DNA of 36,685 nt from a virus: positions 1-36,685 of the IMG/VR virus record IMGVR_UViG_3300027754_000231. The stretch is one strand, 5' to 3'. Numbering within the stretch: position 1 is the first letter of the stretch; each line of letters starts with the position of its first letter. A model generated the notes under the pieces. That model did no database searches and was not told where the DNA came from. It saw only the letters and a program-made list of their open reading frames with translations. The position numbers and the translations under genes were made by a program. This document shows, piece after piece, positions 27,254 through 35,073 of this stretch.

Positions 27254-27888
27254 AACATCCAAGACTATTAAAAATTTTTGGTTTTACATTAGTTGAAATG
27301 GCAGTTGTAATAGTTATAATGGCATTTGTAATGAGCTTATCGTTCTCTGCTTTTGGCGCAGTCAAACGTAAATCATCTCAAGCTGCTTGTTCTTCAAACA
27401 TGAAACAAGTTGGTACAAGTATTTTGTTATTTGCAGCAGAAAATGATGGCTGGTTGCCTCCAGGTCCAGATGGTCAAACAATTAATACATTCATTAGCGA
27501 TAGTAGATTTGGTGGCACAACTCAAAATGTAGTTGATAAATCTAACATAGAATATTATCTCACTAACTATATTCCTGTTACATATACAGGTAAAAAAAAG
27601 AAAGCAAATACAGTATTTAGTTGTCCTGCACACAACGAACAACATCCTACTATTTGGAAAAGAGGATCTTGTTTTGGAGGAGCAGGTGGTGAATATGGTA
27701 TAGAAAATTCTAAAAAAATATTAGCATTGGATACAAATGATTATTTCTTAGTTGATTTTACTAAAGCTTTTACTAATCATTCTAGTAGTGCGTTAGATAA
27801 AACAATTAAAAATCCACATGGAAGCACAAGAAATCTGTTAAGAACAGATGGTAGTGTAATATTAGAATCTGACACAAAAGCCAGATAG
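27229..27888 (+). CDS. type II secretion/type IV pilin-like protein with H-X9-DG motif
   Basis: This encodes 219 residues. The prepilin signal GFTLVEM at 18-24 (cleavage after Gly18, Glu at position 5 of the mature protein) starts a hydrophobic helix. The globular part has SSNMKQVGTSILLFAAEN and a paired-Cys region, and near the end NPHGSTRNLLRTDGSV fits H-X9-DG, a hallmark of prepilins abundant in Planctomycetota and Verrucomicrobiota. It needs host PilD-type peptidase. It overlaps the PEP-CTERM gene by 25 nt, so the two probably arrived together. Confidence 0.85.
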   Translation: MQTPNTLLKHPRLLKIFGFTLVEMAVVIVIMAFVMSLSFSAFGAVKRKSSQAACSSNMKQVGTSILLFAAENDGWLPPGPDGQTINTFISDSRFGGTTQNVVDKSNIEYYLTNYIPVTYTGKKKKANTVFSCPAHNEQHPTIWKRGSCFGGAGGEYGIENSKKILALDTNDYFLVDFTKAFTNHSSSALDKTIKNPHGSTRNLLRTDGSVILESDTKAR

Positions 27889-27897
27889 AATAAAGTA

Positions 27898-28164
27898 ATG
27901 GATAATCACATGAGAAACTTATTATTAAGTAGTTATGAAAAGAGTCTTCCCTCAAAAAGAGACACAGAAGCTTTTATAACTAATTTTCATCAATATAGAG
28001 CTAAAAAGAAAGCTCAAGAAAAAACTCATTATGCTTTAATTTTTGCTTGTGTTCTTATATTAAGTATGATAGGATCAATAATAGCTAAACAAACTAAAAA
28101 CAATTTAGATATACAAACAGCAAGTGGAATAGAAAAATGCAATACACAAGTCATGGAAAAGTAG
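27898..28164 (+). CDS. small single-pass membrane protein
   Basis: This encodes 88 residues: a charged cytoplasmic N-terminal part (about 1-45), one membrane helix (about 46-63) and a short polar tail. It is part of the secreted/membrane cluster after the prepilin and overlaps the next gene by 28 nt. The function is unknown. Confidence 0.58.
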   Translation: MDNHMRNLLLSSYEKSLPSKRDTEAFITNFHQYRAKKKAQEKTHYALIFACVLILSMIGSIIAKQTKNNLDIQTASGIEKCNTQVMEK

Positions 28165-28355
28165 TAGTCTTTGAAGGAAATGTTGGTGAAGTTTCCACTT
28201 GGATTAAAAAACATGTTGGAGATCACGACACAGTTAGTTTAAAGGATTATTTTAAAGATGAAGTTTTTGGAGTTCATAAAGTCGGAGAAGAAAAGTATAG
28301 GTACTATTACCAATGCTTAGGTAAAGGAAGATATTCAGTCTTTACAATTCAATGA
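28137..28355 (+). CDS. small soluble hypothetical protein
   Basis: This encodes 72 residues, alpha/beta, rich in Lys, Val and Tyr (EEKYRYYYQCLGKG near the end). No membrane segment, unlike its neighbours. It overlaps both flanking genes (28 nt upstream, ATGA downstream). Confidence 0.52.
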   Translation: MQYTSHGKVVVFEGNVGEVSTWIKKHVGDHDTVSLKDYFKDEVFGVHKVGEEKYRYYYQCLGKGRYSVFTIQ

Positions 28356-28678
28356 ATAAGATACCTTTTATTGTGGGCGTTTGTATTGCAATTAGTATTT
28401 TTTATACAGTTTATAGTCCTCATGCATCTTTAGTGAAACAACAAATAGATAATTATGGCATGGATTTTGAGTATGTGACAGATGAAGGTTCTTGTTTTAC
28501 CCAGCGCGCAGAACCTATTGGCCATGATAGTCATAAATATGTTTTAAGTCTAGGCAAATCTGCAAAGCCTACAAATGCAGAAGAGCCTTTGTATGTGATG
28601 GTAGGTTATACTATGAAACAAATACGTTTAAAAAATAAATCCAATGTTTTCCAAACCCCAATATATAAAACCTTATGA
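28352..28678 (+). CDS. membrane-anchored or exported small protein
   Basis: This encodes 108 residues with an N-terminal hydrophobic segment (about 5-21) that is either a signal or an anchor. The rest is polar with a single central Cys. It is coupled to both neighbours by 4-nt overlaps. The function is unknown. Confidence 0.55.
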   Translation: MNKIPFIVGVCIAISIFYTVYSPHASLVKQQIDNYGMDFEYVTDEGSCFTQRAEPIGHDSHKYVLSLGKSAKPTNAEEPLYVMVGYTMKQIRLKNKSNVFQTPIYKTL

Positions 28679-29007
28679 AAAAAACAATAATACTATTAGC
28701 GGCGTTTCTATTAACAACCTATTCTTATACAGAAGATCAAATAAGAATTAAAATAACTAAAAATGACAAAGGCGAAATGATGCTTAATGTATCAGGACAT
28801 AAAAGCCCAGTAGCTCTAGAAGTTAACGGCATGTCAAAGCAAATACAAGTTAATGAAAATGATGTTAACATGGAAAAAGAATTTCAATTCTCTACTTTTA
28901 GTTCTCCAGACACAGCTTCTGGAGCTTCGTCTACTCCAACAGATTCTCAATATAAAATACCTCCAGTATTATCAAATGGAGTTCCATATCAAGCAACTCC
29001 AATCTAA
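28675..29007 (+). CDS. exported small protein with signal peptide
   Basis: This encodes 110 residues. A typical signal peptide (MKKTIILLAAFLL, cleavage about residue 17-19) is followed by a beta-rich segment and a Ser/Thr/Pro-rich end. Last of the secreted/membrane run that begins with the PEP-CTERM gene. The function is unknown. Confidence 0.6.
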   Translation: MKKTIILLAAFLLTTYSYTEDQIRIKITKNDKGEMMLNVSGHKSPVALEVNGMSKQIQVNENDVNMEKEFQFSTFSSPDTASGASSTPTDSQYKIPPVLSNGVPYQATPI

Positions 29008-29011
29008 TGTT

Positions 29012-29018
29012 GTGTAAG
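29012..29018 (+). promoter_or_regulatory. late promoter motif variant GTGTAAG
   Basis: GTGTAAG followed by 8 nt to the ATG at 29027; the last base differs from the common form. Confidence 0.42.
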
Positions 29019-29026
29019 CTTTATAT

Positions 29027-29293
29027 ATGTTACTTAAAATTAAGAACTGGTGGGCTAATTTAAAATCCTATGATAAGTTCTTTTTTATCACTTTTGTCCC
29101 TGCGATACTTTTCACACTTTGGGGGCTAAGTGACCTTTACATTAATTACTTTGATTTATTAAGTAGAGAAGATCACCTTCAATTCTTTCTGAGGTTTGCT
29201 TTTCCAATATCACTAGCTACCTTAATAACAGTTTTAGAACGCAACAAGAGAAAAAAGCTAATAAAAGATATCAAAACCTATTTGGATGAGTAG
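29027..29293 (+). CDS. membrane protein with two helices (holin-like topology)
   Basis: This encodes 88 residues. Two hydrophobic segments (about 18-38 and 50-70) are separated by an acidic loop, with a basic C-terminus. This plan is shared with class II holins, but size and topology alone do not prove it. Preceded by a late motif variant. Confidence 0.5.
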   Translation: MLLKIKNWWANLKSYDKFFFITFVPAILFTLWGLSDLYINYFDLLSREDHLQFFLRFAFPISLATLITVLERNKRKKLIKDIKTYLDE

Positions 29294-29299
29294 TGTAAT
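29293..29299 (+). promoter_or_regulatory. late promoter motif GTGTAAT before the gene at 29307
   Basis: GTGTAAT followed by 7 nt to the ATG; it begins in the stop codon region of the previous gene. Confidence 0.55.
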
Positions 29300-29306
29300 A
29301 TAGTTT

Positions 29307-29624
29307 ATGGCTTTTATAGTTAAAAGAGATATTATTTCCGCTCCAACAACACTTCCGCTTTCTACTGCTACCCTAACAATCGTTGGTATAGACCAAGTCC
29401 CAGCACAGTTTACTAGTTATTTTGGAGATTGGAGATATGATTCAGGTTATACTGGCTACACTTGGTTTTTAACAAAAGATGGAACAACTTACGGACTTCA
29501 ATCTGGATGGTGCTTAATTTATTATGATGGAGACAACAACAATCTTTTTTCTTCAAATCCAGCCAGCATTTTATCAATTCCATTAAATGGATGGTCCCCT
29601 TCAATAACAATTACAACACCATAA
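29307..29624 (+). CDS. small fibre or tail-associated protein
   Basis: This encodes 105 residues, beta-rich, with many Thr, Ser, Tyr and Trp. The N-terminus (MAFIVKRDI) resembles that of the next protein (MSLIIKKNT), suggesting a shared attachment segment to the same virion part. No catalytic motif was seen. Confidence 0.52.
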   Translation: MAFIVKRDIISAPTTLPLSTATLTIVGIDQVPAQFTSYFGDWRYDSGYTGYTWFLTKDGTTYGLQSGWCLIYYDGDNNNLFSSNPASILSIPLNGWSPSITITTP

Positions 29625-29626
29625 AT

Positions 29627-31003
29627 ATGAGCTTAATAATTAAAAAAAATACAACCTTCAAAATTCCAAGAACACCTTTTCTTCCATCAAGTTTAGGTGG
29701 ATTATCACTTTGGCTTAAATCTGATGCTGGTGTTACAACATTTAGAAATACATATATCTCTCAAATTATACTTAGCGGAGGTACATCAAGTATTTTGAAT
29801 AAAACATTTGTTGCAAGTGGAACTCCAGATCCTAATAATTATTATTCTTATTCTTTTGGTGAGAATAATGGTTATTTTATAACATATTCTCAAGATGATA
29901 CGCCTTCTTATAATTTAAGATATATAGCACAAGGTACTGGAAATATAATTATTTTAAATTCAACTGACGGGATTAGCTGGTCTTTGGTATATAATATGCC
30001 AAATACAATAACAATATCTGGTATTACTGGAACGCACTCTTCTGCAAATAGAACGTACAATTTATATTCATACGATGGCGATAATGGATTTTTTTATTTT
30101 AATGCATCTGGATCAGATTACTTTATATCAACAGGAGATGGTTCTGGGGCTCCTTCTACAAACTGGTTTTTATATAAGGTGGATCCAAATTCGCCCTATC
30201 CATTTTTAATTTCTACGGGACCGCTAAAGTCTTCTGCTCCATCTGGTTCTTGGACAAATAATCTTTCATCTGGATCTCCATCTAGCACATATATAGGAGT
30301 TGCAAATGGGACACTTCCAACTGGATCTGTGACAACATCAGAATATGGAGATTTTCTTGTAACAGCTTGGGCAGATCAAAGCAATAATGGAAACAATGCA
30401 ACACCTTTTTCCGATAATCCTATTTATAATACCTCGGATTTGAATAGCAAACCGACCATATCACTAACATCAATGTCTGATTATATTGAAAGAGTATTCT
30501 CGATTTCAATAAATCCTCTTGGCGCAAGTGGATCAACGGCTTTTTCAGTTCAATATGTAGAAGATGTTTGTGGTTCTGGTGATGACAATGGACCAATATT
30601 TGGAAACTTTGGTGGATCAGAAGATACTTATGTATCGGCTCAAACTCATTATCCTTATGGTCTAGATTGTAATGTTTATGATGCTTTCGCAACAAGATTA
30701 AGAAAAAATGAGATTACGCCACCAGTAACTATTACAAATGTTTGGACTCTTTATTCTGTAAAAAGCACAAATAATGATTGGCAATCATTTGTTAATGGTC
30801 AACTAATGTATTCTGATCCTACTAATACTTATAGCAATTCAATAGGAGGAGATGAAACTCTTTATATAGGAAAACAAAATGCAGCTGGAACTTTTAACCT
30901 AAAAGGAAAAGTAGCAGAAGTAATCGTATACAATCGAGTCCTAACAACTATAGAACGCCAACAAGTCGAAGCTTATTTAAACCAAAAATATCAAATTTAT
31001 TAA
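29627..31003 (+). CDS. fibre-like protein with LamG/concanavalin-type C-terminal domain
   Basis: This encodes 458 residues from the ATG at 29627, 3 nt after the previous stop. The first 30 residues resemble the preceding protein's N-terminus. LSLWLKSDAGVT (about 23-34) and WADQSNNGNNAT (about 247-258) lead into a C-terminal jelly-roll lectin-like domain that ends LKGKVAEVIVYNRVLT...QVEAYL, a common signature of LamG-type domains. It probably binds a host surface glycan as a tail fibre or receptor-binding protein. Confidence 0.7.
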   Translation: MSLIIKKNTTFKIPRTPFLPSSLGGLSLWLKSDAGVTTFRNTYISQIILSGGTSSILNKTFVASGTPDPNNYYSYSFGENNGYFITYSQDDTPSYNLRYIAQGTGNIIILNSTDGISWSLVYNMPNTITISGITGTHSSANRTYNLYSYDGDNGFFYFNASGSDYFISTGDGSGAPSTNWFLYKVDPNSPYPFLISTGPLKSSAPSGSWTNNLSSGSPSSTYIGVANGTLPTGSVTTSEYGDFLVTAWADQSNNGNNATPFSDNPIYNTSDLNSKPTISLTSMSDYIERVFSISINPLGASGSTAFSVQYVEDVCGSGDDNGPIFGNFGGSEDTYVSAQTHYPYGLDCNVYDAFATRLRKNEITPPVTITNVWTLYSVKSTNNDWQSFVNGQLMYSDPTNTYSNSIGGDETLYIGKQNAAGTFNLKGKVAEVIVYNRVLTTIERQQVEAYLNQKYQIY

Positions 31004-31005
31004 TA

Positions 31006-31080
31006 TTACTTAACTCTCTCTACTAAATAATATATATAAACTAACACAGCAAAACAAATTAAACTAGTAGAAATGGTCAT
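31006..31080 (-). CDS. tiny membrane protein on the minus strand
   Basis: This encodes 24 residues, one hydrophobic helix with a basic end. It is supported mainly by a late motif variant (GTGTAAG) placed exactly 7 nt before its ATG on the minus strand. Confidence 0.4.
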   Translation of the reverse strand: MTISTSLICFAVLVYIYYLVERVK

Positions 31081-31087
31081 ATCTCTT

Positions 31088-31094
31088 CTTACAC
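31088..31094 (-). promoter_or_regulatory. late promoter motif variant on the minus strand
   Basis: GTGTAAG on the minus strand, 7 nt before the ATG at 31080. It lies 15 nt from the divergent late motif at 31109. Confidence 0.42.
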
Positions 31095-31108
31095 TAGTAT
31101 ATAAACAT

Positions 31109-31115
31109 GTGTAAT
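31109..31115 (+). promoter_or_regulatory. late promoter motif GTGTAAT before the gene at 31123
   Basis: GTGTAAT followed by 7 nt to the ATG. Confidence 0.57.
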
Positions 31116-31122
31116 AACATAC

Positions 31123-31896
31123 ATGCCGATTCCCCAGCCCAAGGATAACGAAAAACAAAACGACTACATGAATCGTTGCATGCACAAAGTTAATAAAGAT
31201 AATCCTAAAATGGAAAATAAACAACAAGTGGCAATTTGCTTGAATACTTATAGCAAGCCAAAAGAGAAGAGCAAAGCAGCAGACAGAAATAGTATTGAAG
31301 TTGACTTCTCAGATAAGATTAAAGAAATTAAAGAGAAAAAGGCTCAAGAAGAAGCTGATAAACAAGTTAAAGTAGAGCCAGTAGTTGAGGAAAAAATTGA
31401 AGCGCCAGTTGCTGAACCAGTTCATACCGCAGTAACTGCACCAGCAGAAGTTATCAATGAAGTTAAAATTGAAGAACCAAAAATAGAAGAAGTAAAAGTC
31501 TCAGAAATTAAAGCAGAAGTAGATGGTAAAGGGGAACTTATTCAAACTTCTATGCTACAAATGCAAAAACAATATCAAATATTTCATTGGCAAACAACTT
31601 CATTCTCACAACATAAAAGTTTTGGAAAAATTTACGAGAGCTTAGATGAAAGCATAGATACTTTTATTGAAACATACATGGGTAAATATGGCAGAGTAAT
31701 CGCCGCTTCTAAGTTTAATCTTGAAATGTCAAATTATTCTGATTTGAATTTTAGTACCGCAACAGATTCATATATTAAATTTTTGATTGGATTAAATGAT
31801 ATGCTTGATGAGGCTCGAGATTCAGATTTATTAAATACGCGAGACGAGATACTTGGCAGTTTAAATAGATTAAAATATCTTTTAACATTGGGTTAA
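31123..31896 (+). CDS. phage protein with C-terminal ferritin-like (DUF5856-type) domain
   Basis: This encodes 257 residues. The N-terminus (MNRCMHK, NPKMENKQQVAICLN, about 15-40) has the two-Cys pattern often seen next to prohead proteases. A Lys/Glu/Pro-rich linker follows (about 60-135). The C-terminal 115 residues form a helical domain beginning QMQKQYQIFHWQTTSFSQHK; its His/Trp/Glu pattern resembles Dps-like four-helix bundles (DUF5856). Residues 46-52 (IEVDFS) resemble the start of the product at 23284. Whether it binds iron is unknown. Confidence 0.6.
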   Translation: MPIPQPKDNEKQNDYMNRCMHKVNKDNPKMENKQQVAICLNTYSKPKEKSKAADRNSIEVDFSDKIKEIKEKKAQEEADKQVKVEPVVEEKIEAPVAEPVHTAVTAPAEVINEVKIEEPKIEEVKVSEIKAEVDGKGELIQTSMLQMQKQYQIFHWQTTSFSQHKSFGKIYESLDESIDTFIETYMGKYGRVIAASKFNLEMSNYSDLNFSTATDSYIKFLIGLNDMLDEARDSDLLNTRDEILGSLNRLKYLLTLG

Positions 31897-31940
31897 TTTA
31901 AATTAGATTTATATTAATATTTAATATATAATTATATTAA

Positions 31941-32357
31941 ATGAAAAAATATTGTACCTCTTGCGGTGGACCAACAGAATATTCTATAAAACCACCATTA
32001 TTTTGCTCGAATTGTGGTAAATCATATAATAATATATCTGTTTCTAGTAAAGTAGAAGTTAAAAAAATAGAAAGTAAAGTCAAAAATCTAAACATAGAAG
32101 CAGATTATGACCACGATGATAATTCTGAAGGTGAAGATTTGAATTATGTACCTAATATATCTAACCTACAAATAGACCTAGATATTCCTAAGAATAAATC
32201 TGTAAAATTGGGATCTTTACTTGGTACTAGTGACAATAATGAAGAAAATATTAAATTTAATAACAGAGCGCCAAGCAAAAAGCTTTCAAAAAAGAAAATA
32301 TTAGAAGATTTTGCAAAAGAAGCGGGATCAATTAAAAGAAGTAAAAAAGGAAAATGA
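31941..32357 (+). CDS. zinc-ribbon protein
   Basis: This encodes 138 residues. YCTSCGG (Cys4, Cys7) and LFCSNCGK (Cys22, Cys25) form an N-terminal zinc ribbon; the rest is acidic then strongly basic and probably disordered. It overlaps the sigma-like gene by 4 nt. This suggests a partner in transcription, for example a late co-activator, but that is inference from context. Confidence 0.62.
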   Translation: MKKYCTSCGGPTEYSIKPPLFCSNCGKSYNNISVSSKVEVKKIESKVKNLNIEADYDHDDNSEGEDLNYVPNISNLQIDLDIPKNKSVKLGSLLGTSDNNEENIKFNNRAPSKKLSKKKILEDFAKEAGSIKRSKKGK

Positions 32358-33037
32358 ATCTCGAAAAAGCTTCATTTGAAAGCAAGATAGTAGAGATAAA
32401 TAAAGAAATTGATAAAAGAAAAAACAAATGGTGCCTTACTGCTTTGGCGTGGATGGATTTTAATGACGTAGCTCAAATATTAAGAATACATATTTATAAA
32501 AAATGGGATATGTATGATCAAAAACAGCCCTTGGCCCCATGGATTAATAGAATAGCAAGCAATCAAATTAAAAATCTTATTAGAAATACTTATGGAAATT
32601 ATTCAAGACCCTGTTTAAAATGTGCTGCAGCAGATCAAGAAGATGGTTGTAACATTATGGAACACAATGCAGTCAGTTGTCCTTTGTATGCAAAATGGGA
32701 GAAGAGTAAAAAATCAGCATGCAATATTAAGTTGCCAGTAGCTTTAGAAAATCATAGTCAAGAAGTCCATAACATACCACATAACTCCATTAACATAGAA
32801 AAGACTGCTGAAAATATACATAAAAAAATGCAACAAATTTTGAAACCCTTAGAATGGAAATTTTATTCTTTACATTTTATAGAACATAAGTCTGAAGAAG
32901 ATACAGCAAAAATTATGGGGTATAAAACCACAGAAAAAAATAGAAAAATTGGATACAAGCAAGTTAAAAACTTAAAAAAGTTAATCATAACCAAAGTTAA
33001 GAAATATTTATACAACGGCGAAATAGACATAGACTAA
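32354..33037 (+). CDS. sigma-70-like factor (candidate late sigma)
   Basis: This encodes 227 residues. Residues about 30-75 (WMDFNDVAQILRIHIYKKW, then PLAPWINRIASNQIKNLIRN) follow the region 2 pattern of small sigma factors: an acidic start, aromatic core helix, and IA.N....IR. An inserted Cys-rich segment (about 84-112, four Cys) may bind zinc. The C-terminal part (about 170-215) has a helix-turn-helix shape as in region 4. It is the natural candidate to recognise GTGTAAT, since phage late sigmas are encoded among late genes. Confidence 0.65.
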   Translation: MNLEKASFESKIVEINKEIDKRKNKWCLTALAWMDFNDVAQILRIHIYKKWDMYDQKQPLAPWINRIASNQIKNLIRNTYGNYSRPCLKCAAADQEDGCNIMEHNAVSCPLYAKWEKSKKSACNIKLPVALENHSQEVHNIPHNSINIEKTAENIHKKMQQILKPLEWKFYSLHFIEHKSEEDTAKIMGYKTTEKNRKIGYKQVKNLKKLIITKVKKYLYNGEIDID

Positions 33038-33038
33038 T

Positions 33039-34133
33039 ATGAGTGAAGATATTGCTATCTTAACAGAAGAGCAGCAGTTAAAGATGCTGCAGGAATGGAA
33101 TAATAGACCAGATAATCCACCTTCATTAAATGAGTTAGTTAAATTAGCTTTTGATAGGGATGACTTAGATGGAAGAAGCAAAGAAGGGAAAGCTGTTAAG
33201 AATTTTCTTGCTTCTAGAAAAATCAAACCAAGGAAAAGCCATGAGTATCAGGCTAAGGGACTTATAGAGCTAACAGAAGATCAAAAAGAATACATTAGTA
33301 ATAATTGTGCAACTATGACTGGAATTGAGATAGCTAAAATATTATTTAAAAATGAATCACTTACAAATTTAAGTCAAGAAACTAGAACTATTCTGGATTA
33401 CATGAAAAGTATCCCAAGTAATATTAGATATCTTAACGATAGTAACGACAGCATAAGCACAGAAGCTTATAAAGCTCCAAGGAGCGAAGAAAGAACTATT
33501 GTTAAAATTAATAAATATATATTAGATGGAATTAACAAAGAAAAAATTACCCCAAAGCAAAAGAAAGAAGTCAATGCTTTAATTGGCTATATGAATACTT
33601 ATAGATTCACGCATCAAATCAATCTTTATAGTGATGAAAATGATAGAGATCTTTTTGAAAGTAGTTTTCTAAGATATACCTATGACAAAAGTGATTTAAC
33701 TCAAGAAGAGGTTGATCAGTATATTGTTCTCGCCACAGAAGTAGTTATATCGTCCACAATTCAACAAACTATTACAGCTTTGCAAAATCAAATAGATTTA
33801 GCGACTCAAGAAGATGGAAGAATTCCAATGGCAATTGTAGAAGCCAGTAGCACAGCACGAAAAGAATACAATGATTGCGTAAATCGTCAACAAAAACTAT
33901 TAAATGATTTAAAAGTTAAAAGAAGTGACAGACTAAGCAAGCAGATAAAAGATAATGCTAGTATATTGAATCTTGTAGAAATGTGGAAGCAAGAAGAGTC
34001 TAGAAAGAAATTATTAAAGATGGCAGAGCTAAGAAGAGCCATTGTTAAAACAGAGATAAATAGACTTGATTCTATGGACGAATTAAAATGTAAAATTTTA
34101 GGAATATCTGAAGAAGATATTTTAAACGGATAA
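33039..34133 (+). CDS. helical protein upstream of the nuclease and terminase (possible small terminase subunit)
   Basis: This encodes 364 residues, almost entirely helical, acidic and basic patches alternating. The N-terminus has a helix-turn-helix-like part (LNELVKLAFDRDDLDGRSKEG) and the middle a long coiled-coil-prone stretch. It starts 1 nt after the sigma-like gene. Position suggests a DNA-binding packaging or head-tail role, but it is longer than usual small terminase subunits. Confidence 0.42.
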   Translation: MSEDIAILTEEQQLKMLQEWNNRPDNPPSLNELVKLAFDRDDLDGRSKEGKAVKNFLASRKIKPRKSHEYQAKGLIELTEDQKEYISNNCATMTGIEIAKILFKNESLTNLSQETRTILDYMKSIPSNIRYLNDSNDSISTEAYKAPRSEERTIVKINKYILDGINKEKITPKQKKEVNALIGYMNTYRFTHQINLYSDENDRDLFESSFLRYTYDKSDLTQEEVDQYIVLATEVVISSTIQQTITALQNQIDLATQEDGRIPMAIVEASSTARKEYNDCVNRQQKLLNDLKVKRSDRLSKQIKDNASILNLVEMWKQEESRKKLLKMAELRRAIVKTEINRLDSMDELKCKILGISEEDILNG

Positions 34134-34137
34134 AATT

Positions 34138-35073
34138 ATGTCAGTTATTTGCAAAGTAGATGGAAAAGAATTCCCAAACGAAAAATCTTTACATATGTCT
34201 TTAAAAGGGTACAAGCTTAATAAAGCTAAATACTATCAAACGTATTTTGAAAGACGAGACCTTTTAACAAATGAACTGATTAATTTTAAAACCAAAGAGC
34301 AGTATTTAAGTAGCGATTTTAATGATAAAAATAATATGAAAAAATGGCTTAAACAACAGCCAATTGAAAAAGCCCAAGAATATTGTAAATCATTAATCCT
34401 CAAAAGAAAACAAGATAAAAATCTATTATATAGTCCTTCTCAGGTAGAACTAAGAACTATAATGTGTCCATCAATTATATTTTATAACAAGATATTCAAT
34501 GATTATTATGATGTTTGCGCCGATCTAGGGTTAAAAAATAAATTTATTCACACTAATAATATAGTTGATCAATTTAAAAATAAATTAAATAAAAAATCAA
34601 TCATTTATGTTGACACAAGGGAGCAAAGCTGGTTAAAGTTTGATGCAAAATTTGAAATTAAAACATTACCATTTGGAGATTATTCTTGCAGTAATAATAA
34701 TTGTAAATGCTTTATAGAAAGAAAAAGCCTAAGCGATTTTATTAGTACCTTAAGTGTTAAAAATTTCGATAGATTTAAAAACGAAATAGAACGAGCGAAG
34801 AAAAGCGGAGCTTATTTAGTAGTAGTGGTAGAGGAAAAACTATCCAATGCCCTTAGCTTTCAATATCTTCCGCACATTAGTAAAAAAATTAAAGCTACGC
34901 CAGAATATATATTCCATAACGTTAGAGAGTTGTTACAAAATTATGATAATTTACAATTTCTTTTTGTGGACGGAAGAGTAGAAATGACTAGGGTAATTGA
35001 GTCAATTTTTACATCAAATTGCTTTTACAGGGAAATAGATCTTCAACTTGCTTACGATCTAAAACTTTTATGA
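34138..35073 (+). CDS. ERCC4-type nuclease
   Basis: This encodes 311 residues. IIYVDTREQS at about 155-164, LPFGDYS at about 177-183 and FIERKSLSDF at about 192-201 are the GDnx-ERKx-D core of the XPF/Mus81 (ERCC4) nuclease fold, with Asp159, Asp181, Glu194 and Lys196 as likely active-site residues. The N-terminal 150 residues are basic and unrecognised. It overlaps terL by 4 nt. By family it would cut branched DNA; next to the terminase it may clear branches before packaging. Confidence 0.75.
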   Translation: MSVICKVDGKEFPNEKSLHMSLKGYKLNKAKYYQTYFERRDLLTNELINFKTKEQYLSSDFNDKNNMKKWLKQQPIEKAQEYCKSLILKRKQDKNLLYSPSQVELRTIMCPSIIFYNKIFNDYYDVCADLGLKNKFIHTNNIVDQFKNKLNKKSIIYVDTREQSWLKFDAKFEIKTLPFGDYSCSNNNCKCFIERKSLSDFISTLSVKNFDRFKNEIERAKKSGAYLVVVVEEKLSNALSFQYLPHISKKIKATPEYIFHNVRELLQNYDNLQFLFVDGRVEMTRVIESIFTSNCFYREIDLQLAYDLKLL

